From Rhodoferax sp. (lineage in GTDB: Bacteria > Pseudomonadota > Gammaproteobacteria > Burkholderiales > Burkholderiaceae_C), in assembly GCF_030653815.1 (NCBI RefSeq), contig NZ_JAURYQ010000009.1, positions 39,607 through 103,606 on the forward strand: a DNA stretch of 64,000 nt. Reading direction: 5' to 3'. Positions within the stretch are counted from its first letter, which is position 1, and each line of letters opens with the position of its first letter. The position numbers and the translations under genes were made by a program. The notes beneath the pieces are model-generated. The model worked only from the letters and a program-made list of their open reading frames with translations, was not told the origin of the DNA and made no database searches. This document shows, piece by piece, positions 10,921-20,161 of this stretch.

Positions 10921-11654
10921 TGAACATCATTCGGGTTGCCACATACAACATTCACAAAGGTGTGCAAGGCCTGGGGCCGGCGCGGCGCCTGGAAATTCAC
11001 AACCTGGGGCTGGCGGTCGAGTCGCTCGATGCCGACGTGGTCTGCCTGCAGGAAGTGCGCCATAGCAACCGCCTGGAAGCGAAACGTTTTCCTCATTGGC
11101 CCGAGTTGGCGCAAGCCGAATTTTTGGCACCTCAGGGCTACGAGGCGGTGTACCGCACCAACGCCATCACGCGCCATGGCGAGCACGGCAATGCCCTGCT
11201 GTCACGCTGGCCGGTGCTGGGACACCAGCATGAAGACATGTCGGACCACCGGCTGGAGCAACGCGGTTTTTTGCATGTGACCCTCGACTTGCACGGCCAG
11301 AGCGTTCATGTGCTGGTGGTGCACCTGGGGCTGGTCAAGGCCAGCCGGGTGCGCCAGGTGGCGCAGTTGCAGCGTTTTATTGCCCGTGAAATTCCAGCCA
11401 AGGCGCCCTTGCTGGTGGCGGGTGACTTCAACGACTGGGGCAAGAGTGTGCAGGCGGCGCTGGCGCAGACCGGCTTGCACACCTGGGATGCGCGCCAGCC
11501 CACCTATCCGTCGCGCTTGCCATTGGCGCAGTTGGACTATGTGTTTGCGCGCGGCCTCACGCCGATGGGCTTGATGGTGCCGCGCGGGCGCATCTGGGGA
11601 CGCATGTCCGACCATTTGCCCCTGATTGCCGAATTTGCCTTGCCCGTGAGCTGA
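10920..11654 (+). CDS. Endonuclease/exonuclease/phosphatase family protein (YbhP-like)
   Basis: A 244-residue EEP-superfamily hydrolase. Visible motifs are the N-terminal VATYNIHKGVQG, the metal-binding Glu in VVCLQEVRHSNR, the LLVAGDFNDWG motif and the terminal SDHLPLIAEF His/Asp pair. It starts at an ATG overlapping the nudB stop and lies directly before clsB, the same pairing as E. coli ybhP-clsB. The true substrate is unknown; a phosphodiesterase role in phospholipid metabolism is an inference from the neighbour. Confidence 0.85.
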   Translation: MNIIRVATYNIHKGVQGLGPARRLEIHNLGLAVESLDADVVCLQEVRHSNRLEAKRFPHWPELAQAEFLAPQGYEAVYRTNAITRHGEHGNALLSRWPVLGHQHEDMSDHRLEQRGFLHVTLDLHGQSVHVLVVHLGLVKASRVRQVAQLQRFIAREIPAKAPLLVAGDFNDWGKSVQAALAQTGLHTWDARQPTYPSRLPLAQLDYVFARGLTPMGLMVPRGRIWGRMSDHLPLIAEFALPVS

Positions 11655-11662
11655 TTCGGCGC

Positions 11663-12874
11663 ATGTTCACAGCCGGTCATCAGGTGGATTTATTGCAAGG
11701 AACGCAGGAGTTCTTTCCCGCCCTGGTGCAGGCGATGGACCGCAGCGTGCATGAGATTCGCCTGGAAACCTATATTTTCAGCGTGGAAGCCAGTGGTGCC
11801 CAGGTTGCCCAGGCCCTGGAGCGCGCCGCTCGGCGCGGGGTCAAGGTGTTTGTCGTGATGGATGGTGCCGGCACCGATGGCCTGAGCCCGGAATGGGTGA
11901 GCCGCTTTTCGGCAGCGGGTGTGGCCTGGCATATCTTTTCCCCGCTGGGTCGTACCGGTTTCCTGATTCCGAACCGCTGGCGCCGTTTGCATCGCAAATT
12001 GTGCGTGGTGGATGGCCATGTGGCATTTTGCGGCGGCATCAATGTACTGGACGATTTTTATGACCCCAACCACGGAGTGCTGGAGGCCCCGCGCTTTGAT
12101 TTTGCGGTGCGCGTGACCGGACCCCTGGTGGAGTCGGCGCACGCCGCCACGCTGCAATTCTGGTGGCGTTTGCAGGCCACGCGCATCGGGCGTCAGGGTG
12201 ATCTGGCCGCCGCCTGGCAAGTCTTGCATTTGGCCAACCAGTCCGACCCGGATGCTGTGCCGGCGGCCGATGACAGCCATGTGGCTGGCGCCCTGGCGCA
12301 AACACGGGCTGGCCTGATCCTGCGCGACAACGTGCGGCATCGCACCCACATCGAGCGGGCCTACCGTCAGGCCATTGGTGAGGCACAGCATGACATCATC
12401 ATTTCCAACGCCTATTTTTTGCCGGGCCGAAAAATCCGCCGGGGCCTGGTGCATGCCGCCCAGCGTGGCGTGCGGGTGCGCTTGTTGCTGCAGGGGCGCT
12501 ATGAGTACTTCATGCAGTACCACGCAGCGCGCATGGTCTACGGCAAATTGCTGGCCGCCGGTGTGGAGATCACCGAATACCAAGTGAGTTTCCTGCATGC
12601 CAAGGTCGCGGTGATCGACGGTCATTGGGCCACCGTGGGTTCCTCCAACCTCGATCCCTTGAGCCTGTTGCTGGCACGCGAGGCCAATGTGGTGGTCGAT
12701 GATGTGGCGTTTGCGCAGAATTTGCAGGCGCGCCTGGAGCACGCCATGGCGGTGGCAGGCACGCGGGTGGACCCCGCGGACTATGCCGCCCGGCCGTTTG
12801 TGCAGCGCATGCTTGACAGGGTGGCCTACGTCATCATGCGTGGCTTGCTGTTTGTCAGTGGAAAACGCTATTAA
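11663..12874 (+). CDS. clsB: Cardiolipin synthase ClsB
   Basis: A 403-residue phospholipase D-family protein with two HKD motifs: HRKLCVVDGHVAFCGGINV in the first half and HAKVAVIDGHWATVGSSNLDP in the second. There is no N-terminal transmembrane pair, which favours ClsB over ClsA. It joins phospholipids to make cardiolipin at the inner membrane. It follows the EEP gene by 8 bp, so the two are almost certainly co-transcribed. Confidence 0.9.
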   Translation: MFTAGHQVDLLQGTQEFFPALVQAMDRSVHEIRLETYIFSVEASGAQVAQALERAARRGVKVFVVMDGAGTDGLSPEWVSRFSAAGVAWHIFSPLGRTGFLIPNRWRRLHRKLCVVDGHVAFCGGINVLDDFYDPNHGVLEAPRFDFAVRVTGPLVESAHAATLQFWWRLQATRIGRQGDLAAAWQVLHLANQSDPDAVPAADDSHVAGALAQTRAGLILRDNVRHRTHIERAYRQAIGEAQHDIIISNAYFLPGRKIRRGLVHAAQRGVRVRLLLQGRYEYFMQYHAARMVYGKLLAAGVEITEYQVSFLHAKVAVIDGHWATVGSSNLDPLSLLLAREANVVVDDVAFAQNLQARLEHAMAVAGTRVDPADYAARPFVQRMLDRVAYVIMRGLLFVSGKRY

Positions 12875-12978
12875 ATATAGAGCTATTAACACAATAAGAA
12901 CAAGCTATCGGGGTAAATAACCTTGTTGGAGAAAGACTGCTAACATTGTTCGACATTCAATTACAGCTTGCTTAACCC

Positions 12979-13680
12979 ATGAATTCAGCTCCCGTCGAAG
13001 AAGGCACACCGGTCTCCGTCAAAATCCGTGAACGTGTTCTGGCCGCGCGCAAGCGCTTCCACGCCAATGACAACATTGCGGACTTCATCCAGCCCGGCGA
13101 ACTGGAGCTCTTGCTGGACGAGGTTGAAGAAAAAATGAAGGGGGTGCTGGGCAGCCTGGTGATTGACACCGAGCATGACCACAACACCGACGACACCGCG
13201 CGCCGCGTGGCCAAGATGTACGTCAAGGAAGTGTTTCAGGGCCGTTATGTCAAGGCACCGACCATCACCGAATTCCCCAATGCCGAACACCTCAATGAGC
13301 TGATGATCGTCGGCCCCATCACCGTGCGCAGCGCTTGCAGCCACCATTTTTGTCCCATCATGGGCAAGATCTGGATCGGCGTGCTGCCCAATGAGCACAC
13401 CAATGTGATCGGCTTGTCAAAATACGCTCGGCTGGCCGAATGGGTCATGGGCCGCCCGCAAATCCAGGAAGAGGCGGTGGTGCAACTGGCTGACCTGATC
13501 CAGCAAAAAACCCAACCTGATGGCTTGGCCATCGTCATGGAAGCCACGCATTTCTGTATGGGCTGGCGTGGTGTCAAGGACGTTGACAGCAAGATGATCA
13601 ACTCGGTGATGCGCGGCAGTTTCCTGAAGGACGCCAATTTGCGTCGCGAATTTTTGTCTTTGATTCCCCAGAAAGGTTAA
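12979..13680 (+). CDS. folE: GTP cyclohydrolase I FolE
   Basis: A 233-residue type I GTP cyclohydrolase that converts GTP to 7,8-dihydroneopterin triphosphate, the first step of folate and pterin synthesis. Zinc-site motifs are SACSHHFCPIMGK and the later THFCMGWRGV. The conserved HNTDDTARRVAKMY and VIGLSKYARL segments are present. It is preceded by about 100 bp of AT-rich non-coding DNA that should hold its promoter. The stop is only 2 bp from the start of a BLUF photoreceptor gene. Confidence 0.96.
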   Translation: MNSAPVEEGTPVSVKIRERVLAARKRFHANDNIADFIQPGELELLLDEVEEKMKGVLGSLVIDTEHDHNTDDTARRVAKMYVKEVFQGRYVKAPTITEFPNAEHLNELMIVGPITVRSACSHHFCPIMGKIWIGVLPNEHTNVIGLSKYARLAEWVMGRPQIQEEAVVQLADLIQQKTQPDGLAIVMEATHFCMGWRGVKDVDSKMINSVMRGSFLKDANLRREFLSLIPQKG

Positions 13681-13682
13681 CC

Positions 13683-14105
13683 ATGTTGGTTCGTTTGTTG
13701 TATGCCAGCCGGGCGGTGGACACCAGCTCCGAGGCCATAGAGTCCATCCTGCACCAGTCGCGTGACCACAACCCCAGCACTGGCGTGACAGGTGTCCTGT
13801 GTTACGGCGGCGGTATTTTCTTGCAGGCCCTGGAGGGGGGCCGCATGGCGGTCAGTCAACTTTATGGGCACATTCAGCGCGACCCGCGTCACAAGGACGT
13901 GGTGCTGCTGCAATACGAAGAGATCTCGGAACGCCGGTTCTCCGGCTGGACCATGGGTGAGGTCAACATGAACCGCATCAACGCGGCTATTTTGCTCAAA
14001 TATGCCGAAAAACCCGAGCTCGACCCTTACTCTGTCTCGGGCAGTGTTTCCATGGCCCTGCTCGAAGAGCTGATCGCCACCGCGTCCATCATCGGTCGCG
14101 TTTGA
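13683..14105 (+). CDS. BLUF-domain blue-light sensor protein
   Basis: A 140-residue stand-alone BLUF protein that should bind FAD and sense blue light. The flavin-contacting residues of the family are all visible: Tyr7 (RLLYAS), Asn30 (HNPSTGVTG) and Gln48 (GIFLQALEGG), plus the semi-conserved Trp89 and Met91 (SGWTMG). There is no fused output domain, so signalling would be by protein-protein contact. The gap to folE is 2 bp, which implies one transcript and probably coupled translation. Confidence 0.92.
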   Translation: MLVRLLYASRAVDTSSEAIESILHQSRDHNPSTGVTGVLCYGGGIFLQALEGGRMAVSQLYGHIQRDPRHKDVVLLQYEEISERRFSGWTMGEVNMNRINAAILLKYAEKPELDPYSVSGSVSMALLEELIATASIIGRV

Positions 14106-14108
14106 TTC

Positions 14109-14939
14109 GTGCCTGCCAGCGTCCTGCTGGGTTGTGATTTCTCCAGCGCACCGACACCCAGGAAAACCATTGTCTTGGCCATCGGCGAGTTGCACCCGGG
14201 CCGGGTGCAACTGGTCCGACTGGTGCATTTCCCATCGCTGCTTGATTTCTCAGAGTGGCTCAAGCAAGACCAAAGCTGGGTCGGCGCGTTCGATTTGCCG
14301 TTTGGTCTGCCACGCGAACTGGTGCAAACGCTGGGTTGGCCGACCGATTGGGCTGGCTGCATGGCGCACTACAGCGCGCTGAGCCGGGAGCAGATTCGCC
14401 AGGCCTTTGCGGCCTTTTGCCAGGCGCGCCCGGTGGGTGGCAAATTTGCCCATCGCGCGACCGACGGGCCTGCCGGCTCCAGCCCGAGCATGAAGTGGGT
14501 GAATCCACCCGTGGCTTTCATGATGCATGCCGGGGTGCCGCTGCTACTACAGGCCGGGGCCACGCTGCCGGGACTGCATCAAGGTGGTGAGCCCCTGAAA
14601 ATCGCGCTTGAGGGCTACCCCGGCCTGCTGGCGCGCGAGGTGCTCGGTCAGCGCAGTTACAAGGCGGACGACAAGGCGCGGCAGACGCCCGAGCGCCTGA
14701 TTGCCCGCAAGGACCTGATCACGGCGCTGGAGCACGGCCATACCCGGCTGGGTTTGCGCCTCAAGCTCAGCCACGCCCAGCGCGACGCGCTGGCTGACGA
14801 TGCCCGGGGTGACGCGCTGGACGCCGTGTTGTGCCTGATGCAGGCGGCCTGGGCGCAAACGCGGCATGACGCGGGTGATACACGCTACGGCTTGCCCGCG
14901 CAGATGGATCCGCTGGAAGGCTGGATCGTCAGCGCCTGA
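14109..14939 (+). CDS. DUF429 family protein
   Basis: A 276-residue protein with a GTG start, 3 bp after the BLUF gene stop. The N-terminal LLGCDFSSAPTPRKTIVLA and the WVGAFDLPFGLPRELV segment match DUF429, a RNase H-like fold family of unknown function. Two acidic positions (GCDFSS and GAFDLPFG) are placed like the metal ligands of that fold, an inference only. Conserved basic and acidic residues follow in EGYPGLLAREVLG and DDARGDALDAVLCLMQAAWA. It likely ends the folE-BLUF transcript or continues into the nuclease gene 8 bp downstream. Confidence 0.75.
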   Translation: MPASVLLGCDFSSAPTPRKTIVLAIGELHPGRVQLVRLVHFPSLLDFSEWLKQDQSWVGAFDLPFGLPRELVQTLGWPTDWAGCMAHYSALSREQIRQAFAAFCQARPVGGKFAHRATDGPAGSSPSMKWVNPPVAFMMHAGVPLLLQAGATLPGLHQGGEPLKIALEGYPGLLAREVLGQRSYKADDKARQTPERLIARKDLITALEHGHTRLGLRLKLSHAQRDALADDARGDALDAVLCLMQAAWAQTRHDAGDTRYGLPAQMDPLEGWIVSA

Positions 14940-14947
14940 GTTTTTTC

Positions 14948-15451
14948 ATGTGGCGAAAAATTCTTTGTCTGTGTTTGTTGCTGCCTCTGTGCGCGCAGGC
15001 CCGGGTCTGGCTGGGCGAAGTCACCCATGTGTCGGACGGTGACACGCTGTGGATCAAGGCCGGGCGGGGCGTGGCACCGCGCAAGGTGCGCCTGTTGGGC
15101 CTGGATGCGCCCGAGTTGTGTCAGCCGGGTGGTGAGGCTTCCCGCGCCGCCTTGCAAGCCCTGGTGGTCAACAAGCCGGTGCAGGTGAACGTGAACTTTC
15201 AGGATACTTATGGCCGTGATCTGGCCCGGCTGCAGGTGGATGGGCGTGATGTCGGGGCTGCTTTGGTCGGCGCCGGCCATGCCTGGTCAAGCCGCTGGCG
15301 CGGCAGTCCGGGCCCTTATGCGGTCCAGGAAGCGTTGGCAAAAGCGGCCAGGCTGGGGCTGTTTGCCGATCCGGCGGCGCTGTTGCCGCGCGACTTTCGC
15401 AAGCGTCACGGCCCTTGCCAGACCGGGCGTCAGGCGTTCAAGCCGGGGTAG
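14948..15451 (+). CDS. Secreted thermonuclease-family (SNase) protein
   Basis: A 167-residue staphylococcal-nuclease-like protein with a signal peptide (MWRKILCLCLLLPLCAQA). The SNase OB-fold follows: VTHVSDGDTLWI, VRLLGLDAPE with the active-site Arg/Asp, and TYGRDLARLQVDG with a second catalytic-type Arg. The signal suggests a periplasmic or extracellular nuclease. Its 3' end overlaps by 14 bp the 3' end of the convergent moeB-like gene. Confidence 0.87.
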   Translation: MWRKILCLCLLLPLCAQARVWLGEVTHVSDGDTLWIKAGRGVAPRKVRLLGLDAPELCQPGGEASRAALQALVVNKPVQVNVNFQDTYGRDLARLQVDGRDVGAALVGAGHAWSSRWRGSPGPYAVQEALAKAARLGLFADPAALLPRDFRKRHGPCQTGRQAFKPG

Positions 15452-16208
15452 GCTCGGGTGCCGGGCTGCCGCACACCGGGCATGCGCCGTGGCGACCAAT
15501 GCGAACTTCGGTAAATTCCATGGCGCGGCCATCCAGCATCAACAGGCGGCCGGTCAGGGCTCGGCCGGCGCCACTGATCAGCTTGAGGGCCTCGGCGGCC
15601 TGCATGGTGCCAATGATGCCCACCAGCGGCGCAAAGACCCCCATGGTGGCGCAGCGGGTTTCTTCAAAAGTAGCCTCGGGCGGGAAGACACAGGCGTAGC
15701 AAGGTGACAAGCTGTCGCGCGCGTCGTACACGCTGAGCTGGCCGTCGAAGCGGATGGCGGCCCCCGAGATCAGAGGTGTTTTGTGCGCCACACAAGCCGC
15801 GTTGATGGCGTGCCGGGTGGCAAAGTTGTCGCAACAGTCCAGCACCACATCCGCTTGCGCCACCAGTTGGCCCAAGAGCACGGCATCGGCACGTTGCTGC
15901 ACCGTCGTCACGTGCACCCCCGGGTTGATCTGGGCAATGGCGGTCTGGATGGACTGAACCTTGGGGTGGCCGACGCGGTCCACCGTATGGGCCACCTGGC
16001 GCTGCAGGTTGGTCAGGTCCACCGTGTCGTGATCCACCACGGTGATGTGGCCGACACCGGCCGAGGCCAGGTACAGCGCCACCGGGGACCCCAGGCCGCC
16101 GGCGCCAATGATCAGTGCGTGCGCCGCCAGGATGCGCTCCTGGCCTTCGATCCCGACTTCATTGAGCAGGATGTGGCGCGAATAGCGCAGCAGCTCGTCA
16201 TCGGTCAT
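15438..16208 (-). CDS. moeB: MoeB/ThiF-family adenylyltransferase
   Basis: A 256-residue E1-like enzyme that adenylates the C-terminal Gly of a sulfur-carrier protein (MoaD or ThiS). Signatures: RYSRHILLNEVGIEGQERI at the N-terminus, the nucleotide loop GAGGLGSPVALYLASAGVG, DLTNLQRQ and the CCDNFATRHAIN segment. Two CxxC pairs (CYAC and CPVC) form the zinc site. It is translated 10 bp after ctpA on the same strand, an arrangement common in Burkholderiales. MoeB versus ThiF specificity cannot be fixed from this window. Confidence 0.88.
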   Translation of the reverse strand: MTDDELLRYSRHILLNEVGIEGQERILAAHALIIGAGGLGSPVALYLASAGVGHITVVDHDTVDLTNLQRQVAHTVDRVGHPKVQSIQTAIAQINPGVHVTTVQQRADAVLLGQLVAQADVVLDCCDNFATRHAINAACVAHKTPLISGAAIRFDGQLSVYDARDSLSPCYACVFPPEATFEETRCATMGVFAPLVGIIGTMQAAEALKLISGAGRALTGRLLMLDGRAMEFTEVRIGRHGACPVCGSPAPEPTPA

Positions 16209-16218
16209 GAACCCGCCC

Positions 16219-17691
16219 TTAGTTCTCTTTTTCAGCTTGAGGCCGCTCGACCAGGGTCTTGCTGACGATGACCGGCAAGCCCTTGAGCTGGTTCAAGGCC
16301 TGGGTCAGCGGGAAGTCCTTGGCCGAACCCAGCTCGGGGAGCCGGCGCTCGGAGGCCGGCTTTTTCATTTCTTCTTCGAGTTTGATGCGGGCGTCTTCCC
16401 GGGATTTTTCACGGGCGGCGTCCTTGACCTCTGCGCCCTGACCACTGGACAGGTGCTTTTCCAGGTCGGCTTCACGCGTGCGCAGGGCGGCAAACAGGTT
16501 GCCGTCGGCGCTCTCGTCGATCATCACGTCAGGCACGATGCCCTTGGCCTGGATCGACTTGCCGCTGGGCGTGTAGTAGCGGCTGGTCGTGAGCTTGAGC
16601 GCCGCGGTGGGGCAGTTGTCCATGCGGAAAGCAGAGTCCAGGCAGACCGCGGTTTGCACCGAACCCTTGCCAAAGGTCTGGTTGCCGAGCAATTTGGCGC
16701 GCTGGTGATCTTGCAGGGCGCCGGCCACGATCTCGCTGGCCGAGGCCGAGCCTTCGTTGACCAGCACCACCAGTGGCACCGACTTGAGGGCGCCGCGCGT
16801 GACTTCTTCCAGCCGTTTGAGCGGGTCGGCACCGCCACGGCGCTGGTAGTAGCGCGGTGACGCCTTGTAGACAAACTTGCTGTCGTCGAGTTGGCCATTG
16901 GCCGACACCACGGTCACGTTCTCGGGCAGAAAGGCCGCCGAAATGGCCACGGCAGCATCCAGATAACCGCCCGGATCGTTGCGCAAGTCCAGCACCAGGC
17001 CCTTGAGCTGGGGCTCCTGCTTGTAGATGTCTTCCACCTTGCGCGCGAAATCGGCCACGGTGCGCTCCTGGAACTGGCTGATGCGCACCCAGGCATAGCC
17101 GGGCTCGATCAGCTTGGCCTTGACGCTTTGGGTCTTGATTTCTTCGCGTGTGATGGTGACCGGGAAGGTGCGGTTTTCGTCCTTGCGGAAGACGCTCAGG
17201 ACCACTTTGGTGTTGGGCTCGCCGCGCATGCGCTTGACGCCTTCGTTGAGCGTCATGCCCTTGACCGGGGTCTCGTCAATCTTGACGATCAGGTCGTTGG
17301 GCTTGAGCCCTGCGCGGTCTGCGGGGGAGTCTTCGATCGGCGACACCACCTTGATGAGGCCGTCTTCCTGGGAGATTTCAATGCCCACGCCGACAAACCT
17401 GCCGGTCGTGCCTTCGTTGAAGTCCTTCAGCGCTTTCTTGTCAAGGTAGACCGAATGCGGGTCCAGGCCGGCCACCATGCCGGCGATGGCATCGGTGATG
17501 AGCTTTTTCTCATCCACCGGCTCGACATAATTGGTCTTGACCATGCCAAACACGGCGGCCAATTGCTGCAGCTCTTCCAGCGGCAAAGGGGCCAGCGCAC
17601 CCCGCGCCACGGTCTGCAATGAGACGGTGGTCAGGGCGCCCGCGACCACGCCAACCGAGATCCAGCCAGCGACTTTTAATTTGTGACCCAT
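16219..17691 (-). CDS. ctpA: C-terminal processing peptidase, S41 family
   Basis: A 490-residue periplasmic Ser/Lys protease. It has an N-terminal membrane anchor or signal (residues 8-30), a PDZ domain (about 95-180, RFVGVGIEISQEDGLIKVVS) and the S41 core. The catalytic Ser is probably S317 (NEGSASASE) and the Lys K342 (TFGKGSVQT), 25 residues apart as in Prc. The C-terminus has a charged coiled segment rich in Glu/Lys. It cleaves C-terminal tails of exported proteins. It forms an operon with moeB and is divergent from the rhodanese gene across about 150 bp. The gpmA gene often found at this divergent spot in relatives is not here. Confidence 0.93.
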   Translation of the reverse strand: MGHKLKVAGWISVGVVAGALTTVSLQTVARGALAPLPLEELQQLAAVFGMVKTNYVEPVDEKKLITDAIAGMVAGLDPHSVYLDKKALKDFNEGTTGRFVGVGIEISQEDGLIKVVSPIEDSPADRAGLKPNDLIVKIDETPVKGMTLNEGVKRMRGEPNTKVVLSVFRKDENRTFPVTITREEIKTQSVKAKLIEPGYAWVRISQFQERTVADFARKVEDIYKQEPQLKGLVLDLRNDPGGYLDAAVAISAAFLPENVTVVSANGQLDDSKFVYKASPRYYQRRGGADPLKRLEEVTRGALKSVPLVVLVNEGSASASEIVAGALQDHQRAKLLGNQTFGKGSVQTAVCLDSAFRMDNCPTAALKLTTSRYYTPSGKSIQAKGIVPDVMIDESADGNLFAALRTREADLEKHLSSGQGAEVKDAAREKSREDARIKLEEEMKKPASERRLPELGSAKDFPLTQALNQLKGLPVIVSKTLVERPQAEKEN

Positions 17692-17842
17692 TGTGTTTCC
17701 ATGCCTTTTGAGCGGTTAAAGATGACCCGTTTGACGAGTTTGTGCATGTTAAAAAAGGAATAAATGCAGAGGTCCGGTCAATGCTGTCACTGCATTCTAA
17801 AATGCGCGGCTTGAACCATGTCTCTCACCTAGGAAATTACCC

Positions 17843-18250
17843 GTGAAATTTATTATCGATAACTGGATGTTGATCGCTGTTGCCCTGTCGGCCGGCCTCA
17901 TGCTGATGATGCCCATGATCAAGGGCGTTGGCCAGGGCAGCCTGACGCCAGACGGCGCGGTGCAACTGATCAACCGTGAAAAGGCCGTGCTGATTGACAT
18001 CTGTGAACCCAATGAATTTGCGGCGGGCCACCCGATCGGCGCCAAAAACATCCCCATGGGTCAGTTGGAGGGCAAGCTGGCCGCGACGGTCAAGAACAAG
18101 GCCCTGCCGGTGATTCTGGTCTGCCAGTCGGGTGCGCGCAGCAGCCGTGCCGTGGCGATTGCCAAGAAGCTGGGTTTCGAGAACGTGCAGTCGCTCTCAG
18201 GCGGCCTGGGCGCCTGGCGCTCGGCCAATCTGCCTGTTGAAAAAGCCTGA
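17843..18250 (+). CDS. Membrane-anchored rhodanese-like protein (YibN-like)
   Basis: A 135-residue protein with one N-terminal transmembrane helix (residues 9-25) and a rhodanese domain. The active-site loop is CQSGARS, with Cys as the expected sulfur acceptor. It heads the conserved run rhodanese-grxC-secB-gpsA, the same order as E. coli yibN-grxC-secB-gpsA. The physiological role is not settled; E. coli YibN has been linked to membrane protein insertion. Only 15 bp separate it from grxC. Confidence 0.9.
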   Translation: MKFIIDNWMLIAVALSAGLMLMMPMIKGVGQGSLTPDGAVQLINREKAVLIDICEPNEFAAGHPIGAKNIPMGQLEGKLAATVKNKALPVILVCQSGARSSRAVAIAKKLGFENVQSLSGGLGAWRSANLPVEKA

Positions 18251-18265
18251 ACGCTGGAGCCCCGC

Positions 18266-18526
18266 ATGCAAGCCGTCAAGATGTACACCACCGCCGTTTG
18301 CCCCTACTGCATTCGCGCCAAGCAACTGCTCAAAGCCCGTGGCGTTGAGCACATCGAGGAAATCCGCATTGACCAGCTGCCCGCCGAGCGTGACCAGATG
18401 ATGGCCACCACCGGGCGCCGTACCGTGCCGCAAATCTTCATTGGCAGCACCCATGTGGGTGGCTGCGACGACCTGGTGGCTCTGGACGCCAAGGGTGGCC
18501 TGTTGCCGTTGCTGCAGGCGGCCTGA
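18266..18526 (+). CDS. grxC: Glutaredoxin 3
   Basis: An 86-residue monothiol/dithiol-exchange protein with the CPYC active site near the N-terminus (TTAVCPYCIRAKQLL). The glutathione-binding TVPQIFIG cis-proline motif and the GGCDDLVALD element follow. It reduces disulfides using glutathione in the cytoplasm. It lies between the rhodanese gene and secB. Confidence 0.95.
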   Translation: MQAVKMYTTAVCPYCIRAKQLLKARGVEHIEEIRIDQLPAERDQMMATTGRRTVPQIFIGSTHVGGCDDLVALDAKGGLLPLLQAA

Positions 18527-18597
18527 AGGCAAGCGATCCATATTTTTCCCCCGCATCGTACTGGTGCGAAAACCACTCTTTAAACTGAAAGACTCTC

Positions 18598-19056
18598 ATG
18601 GCTGAAACCCAAGACCCCATTTTCCAAATTCAACGCGTCTATCTCAAAGAAGCATCGCTGGAACAACCCAATTCGCCGGCCATTTTGCTGGAGCAGGACC
18701 AGCCCACCGTCGACATCCAGTTGGGTGTCAATGCCGCGCCCGTGGGTGAAGGCGTGTATGAGGTGATGGTGACTGCCACGGTGCAGACCAAGATCAAGGA
18801 CAAGACCGTGTTTTTGGTGGAAGCCACACAAGCCGGCATTTTCGAGATTCGCAACCTGCCGCCAGAGCAAATGGGCCCGATCATGGGCATCGCCTGCCCG
18901 CAAATTGTGTACCCCTACCTGCGTGGCAATGTGGCTGATTTGATTCAGCGCGGTGGCTTCCCGCCGGTGCACCTGTCGGAAATCAACTTCCAGGCCATGT
19001 ACGAGCAGCAGCAAAGTGCGCAAGCGGCGCAGGCCGAGCCCACCCCGGCCCAGTAA
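18598..19056 (+). CDS. secB: Protein-export chaperone SecB
   Basis: A 152-residue SecB. Family features are [19 protein letters not shown] at the N-terminus, [28 protein letters not shown] in the core and the [29 protein letters not shown] block. It keeps preproteins unfolded and delivers them to SecA. The C-terminal tail is short and Ala/Gln/Pro-rich. It is followed 50 bp later by gpsA. Confidence 0.97.
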   Translation: MAETQDPIFQIQRVYLKEASLEQPNSPAILLEQDQPTVDIQLGVNAAPVGEGVYEVMVTATVQTKIKDKTVFLVEATQAGIFEIRNLPPEQMGPIMGIACPQIVYPYLRGNVADLIQRGGFPPVHLSEINFQAMYEQQQSAQAAQAEPTPAQ

Positions 19057-19106
19057 TTTTGACCAGCCGAGCTGTGCGTGCGTTTCCAGCCAATGCCTGA
19101 GCCCCG

Positions 19107-20132
19107 ATGAACATCATCGTTCTAGGCGCTGGCGCCTGGGGTACGGCACTCGCGGCAAGTGCGGCCAGTCAGCCGCAGGTCCACGCCGTCACGCTGTGGG
19201 CGCGCGATGCCGCGCAGCTGAGCGTCCTGCAGACGCAGCGTGAAAACACGCGTTATTTGCCGGGCGTGCGCTTGCCGTCGGCACTGGCTTTCAGTGCGCT
19301 CCCCCTGACGGAATTCAAGCACTTGACCGCTGCCGCCGATCTGGTCGTGGTGGCCACGCCGATGGCCGCCTTGCGGCCCATGCTGACGGTGTTGGCGTCC
19401 TGTGCGGCACCGGTGGCCTGGGTTTGCAAAGGCTTTGAAGCCCCGCTTGCCAAGGACATCGGTCTGCTGGGTCATGAAATCCTGGCCCGGGTGGCACCCG
19501 GCTTGCAAGCCGGTGTGCTCAGTGGCCCGAGTTTTGCGCTGGAGGTGGCGCGGGGGCAACCCACGGCACTGGTGGCTGCCAGTGCGCATGACGCAGTGCG
19601 CCAGGCCCTGGTGGCCGCCTTTCACAGCCCCTCACTGCGGGTCTACGCCAACGAGGACATCGTCGGGGTCGAGGTCGGCGGTGCCGTCAAAAACGTGCTG
19701 GCCATCGCCACCGGCCTGTGTGATGGATTGGGCTTGGGCCTCAATGCCCGCGCCGCCCTGATCACCCGGGGCTTGGCCGAGATGACCCGGCTCGGGCTGG
19801 CGCTGGGTGCCCAGGCCAGCACCTTCATGGGTTTGAGCGGCCTGGGTGACCTGGTGCTGACGGCCACTGGCGACTTGTCCCGCAACCGGCAGGTGGGACT
19901 GGCGCTGGCGCAGGGCCAGACATTGGCGCAAGCCACGGCTGCGCTGGGCCATGTGGCCGAAGGTGTTTACAGCGCCCACACGGTGGTGCAGCGCGCCGCC
20001 CATCTGGGCGTGGACATGCCGATTGCCCAGGCGGTGGTGGCCTTGCTGGATGGCCTGTTGACACCGCAGCAGGCGGTGGCCGACCTGATGGGCCGCGAAC
20101 CGACCGTCGAACAAGCGGATGCGACCTCCTGA
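19107..20132 (+). CDS. gpsA: NAD(P)H-dependent glycerol-3-phosphate dehydrogenase
   Basis: A 341-residue enzyme that reduces dihydroxyacetone phosphate to sn-glycerol 3-phosphate for phospholipid synthesis. The Rossmann loop is [12 protein letters not shown], and the catalytic region has [27 protein letters not shown] with the conserved Lys; [11 protein letters not shown] follows. Length and motifs are normal. It closes the rhodanese-grxC-secB-gpsA run; nadC follows about 30 bp later. Confidence 0.96.
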   Translation: MNIIVLGAGAWGTALAASAASQPQVHAVTLWARDAAQLSVLQTQRENTRYLPGVRLPSALAFSALPLTEFKHLTAAADLVVVATPMAALRPMLTVLASCAAPVAWVCKGFEAPLAKDIGLLGHEILARVAPGLQAGVLSGPSFALEVARGQPTALVAASAHDAVRQALVAAFHSPSLRVYANEDIVGVEVGGAVKNVLAIATGLCDGLGLGLNARAALITRGLAEMTRLGLALGAQASTFMGLSGLGDLVLTATGDLSRNRQVGLALAQGQTLAQATAALGHVAEGVYSAHTVVQRAAHLGVDMPIAQAVVALLDGLLTPQQAVADLMGREPTVEQADATS

Positions 20133-20161
20133 AATTGCCAACTGAAACGGGAAACCCTGAC

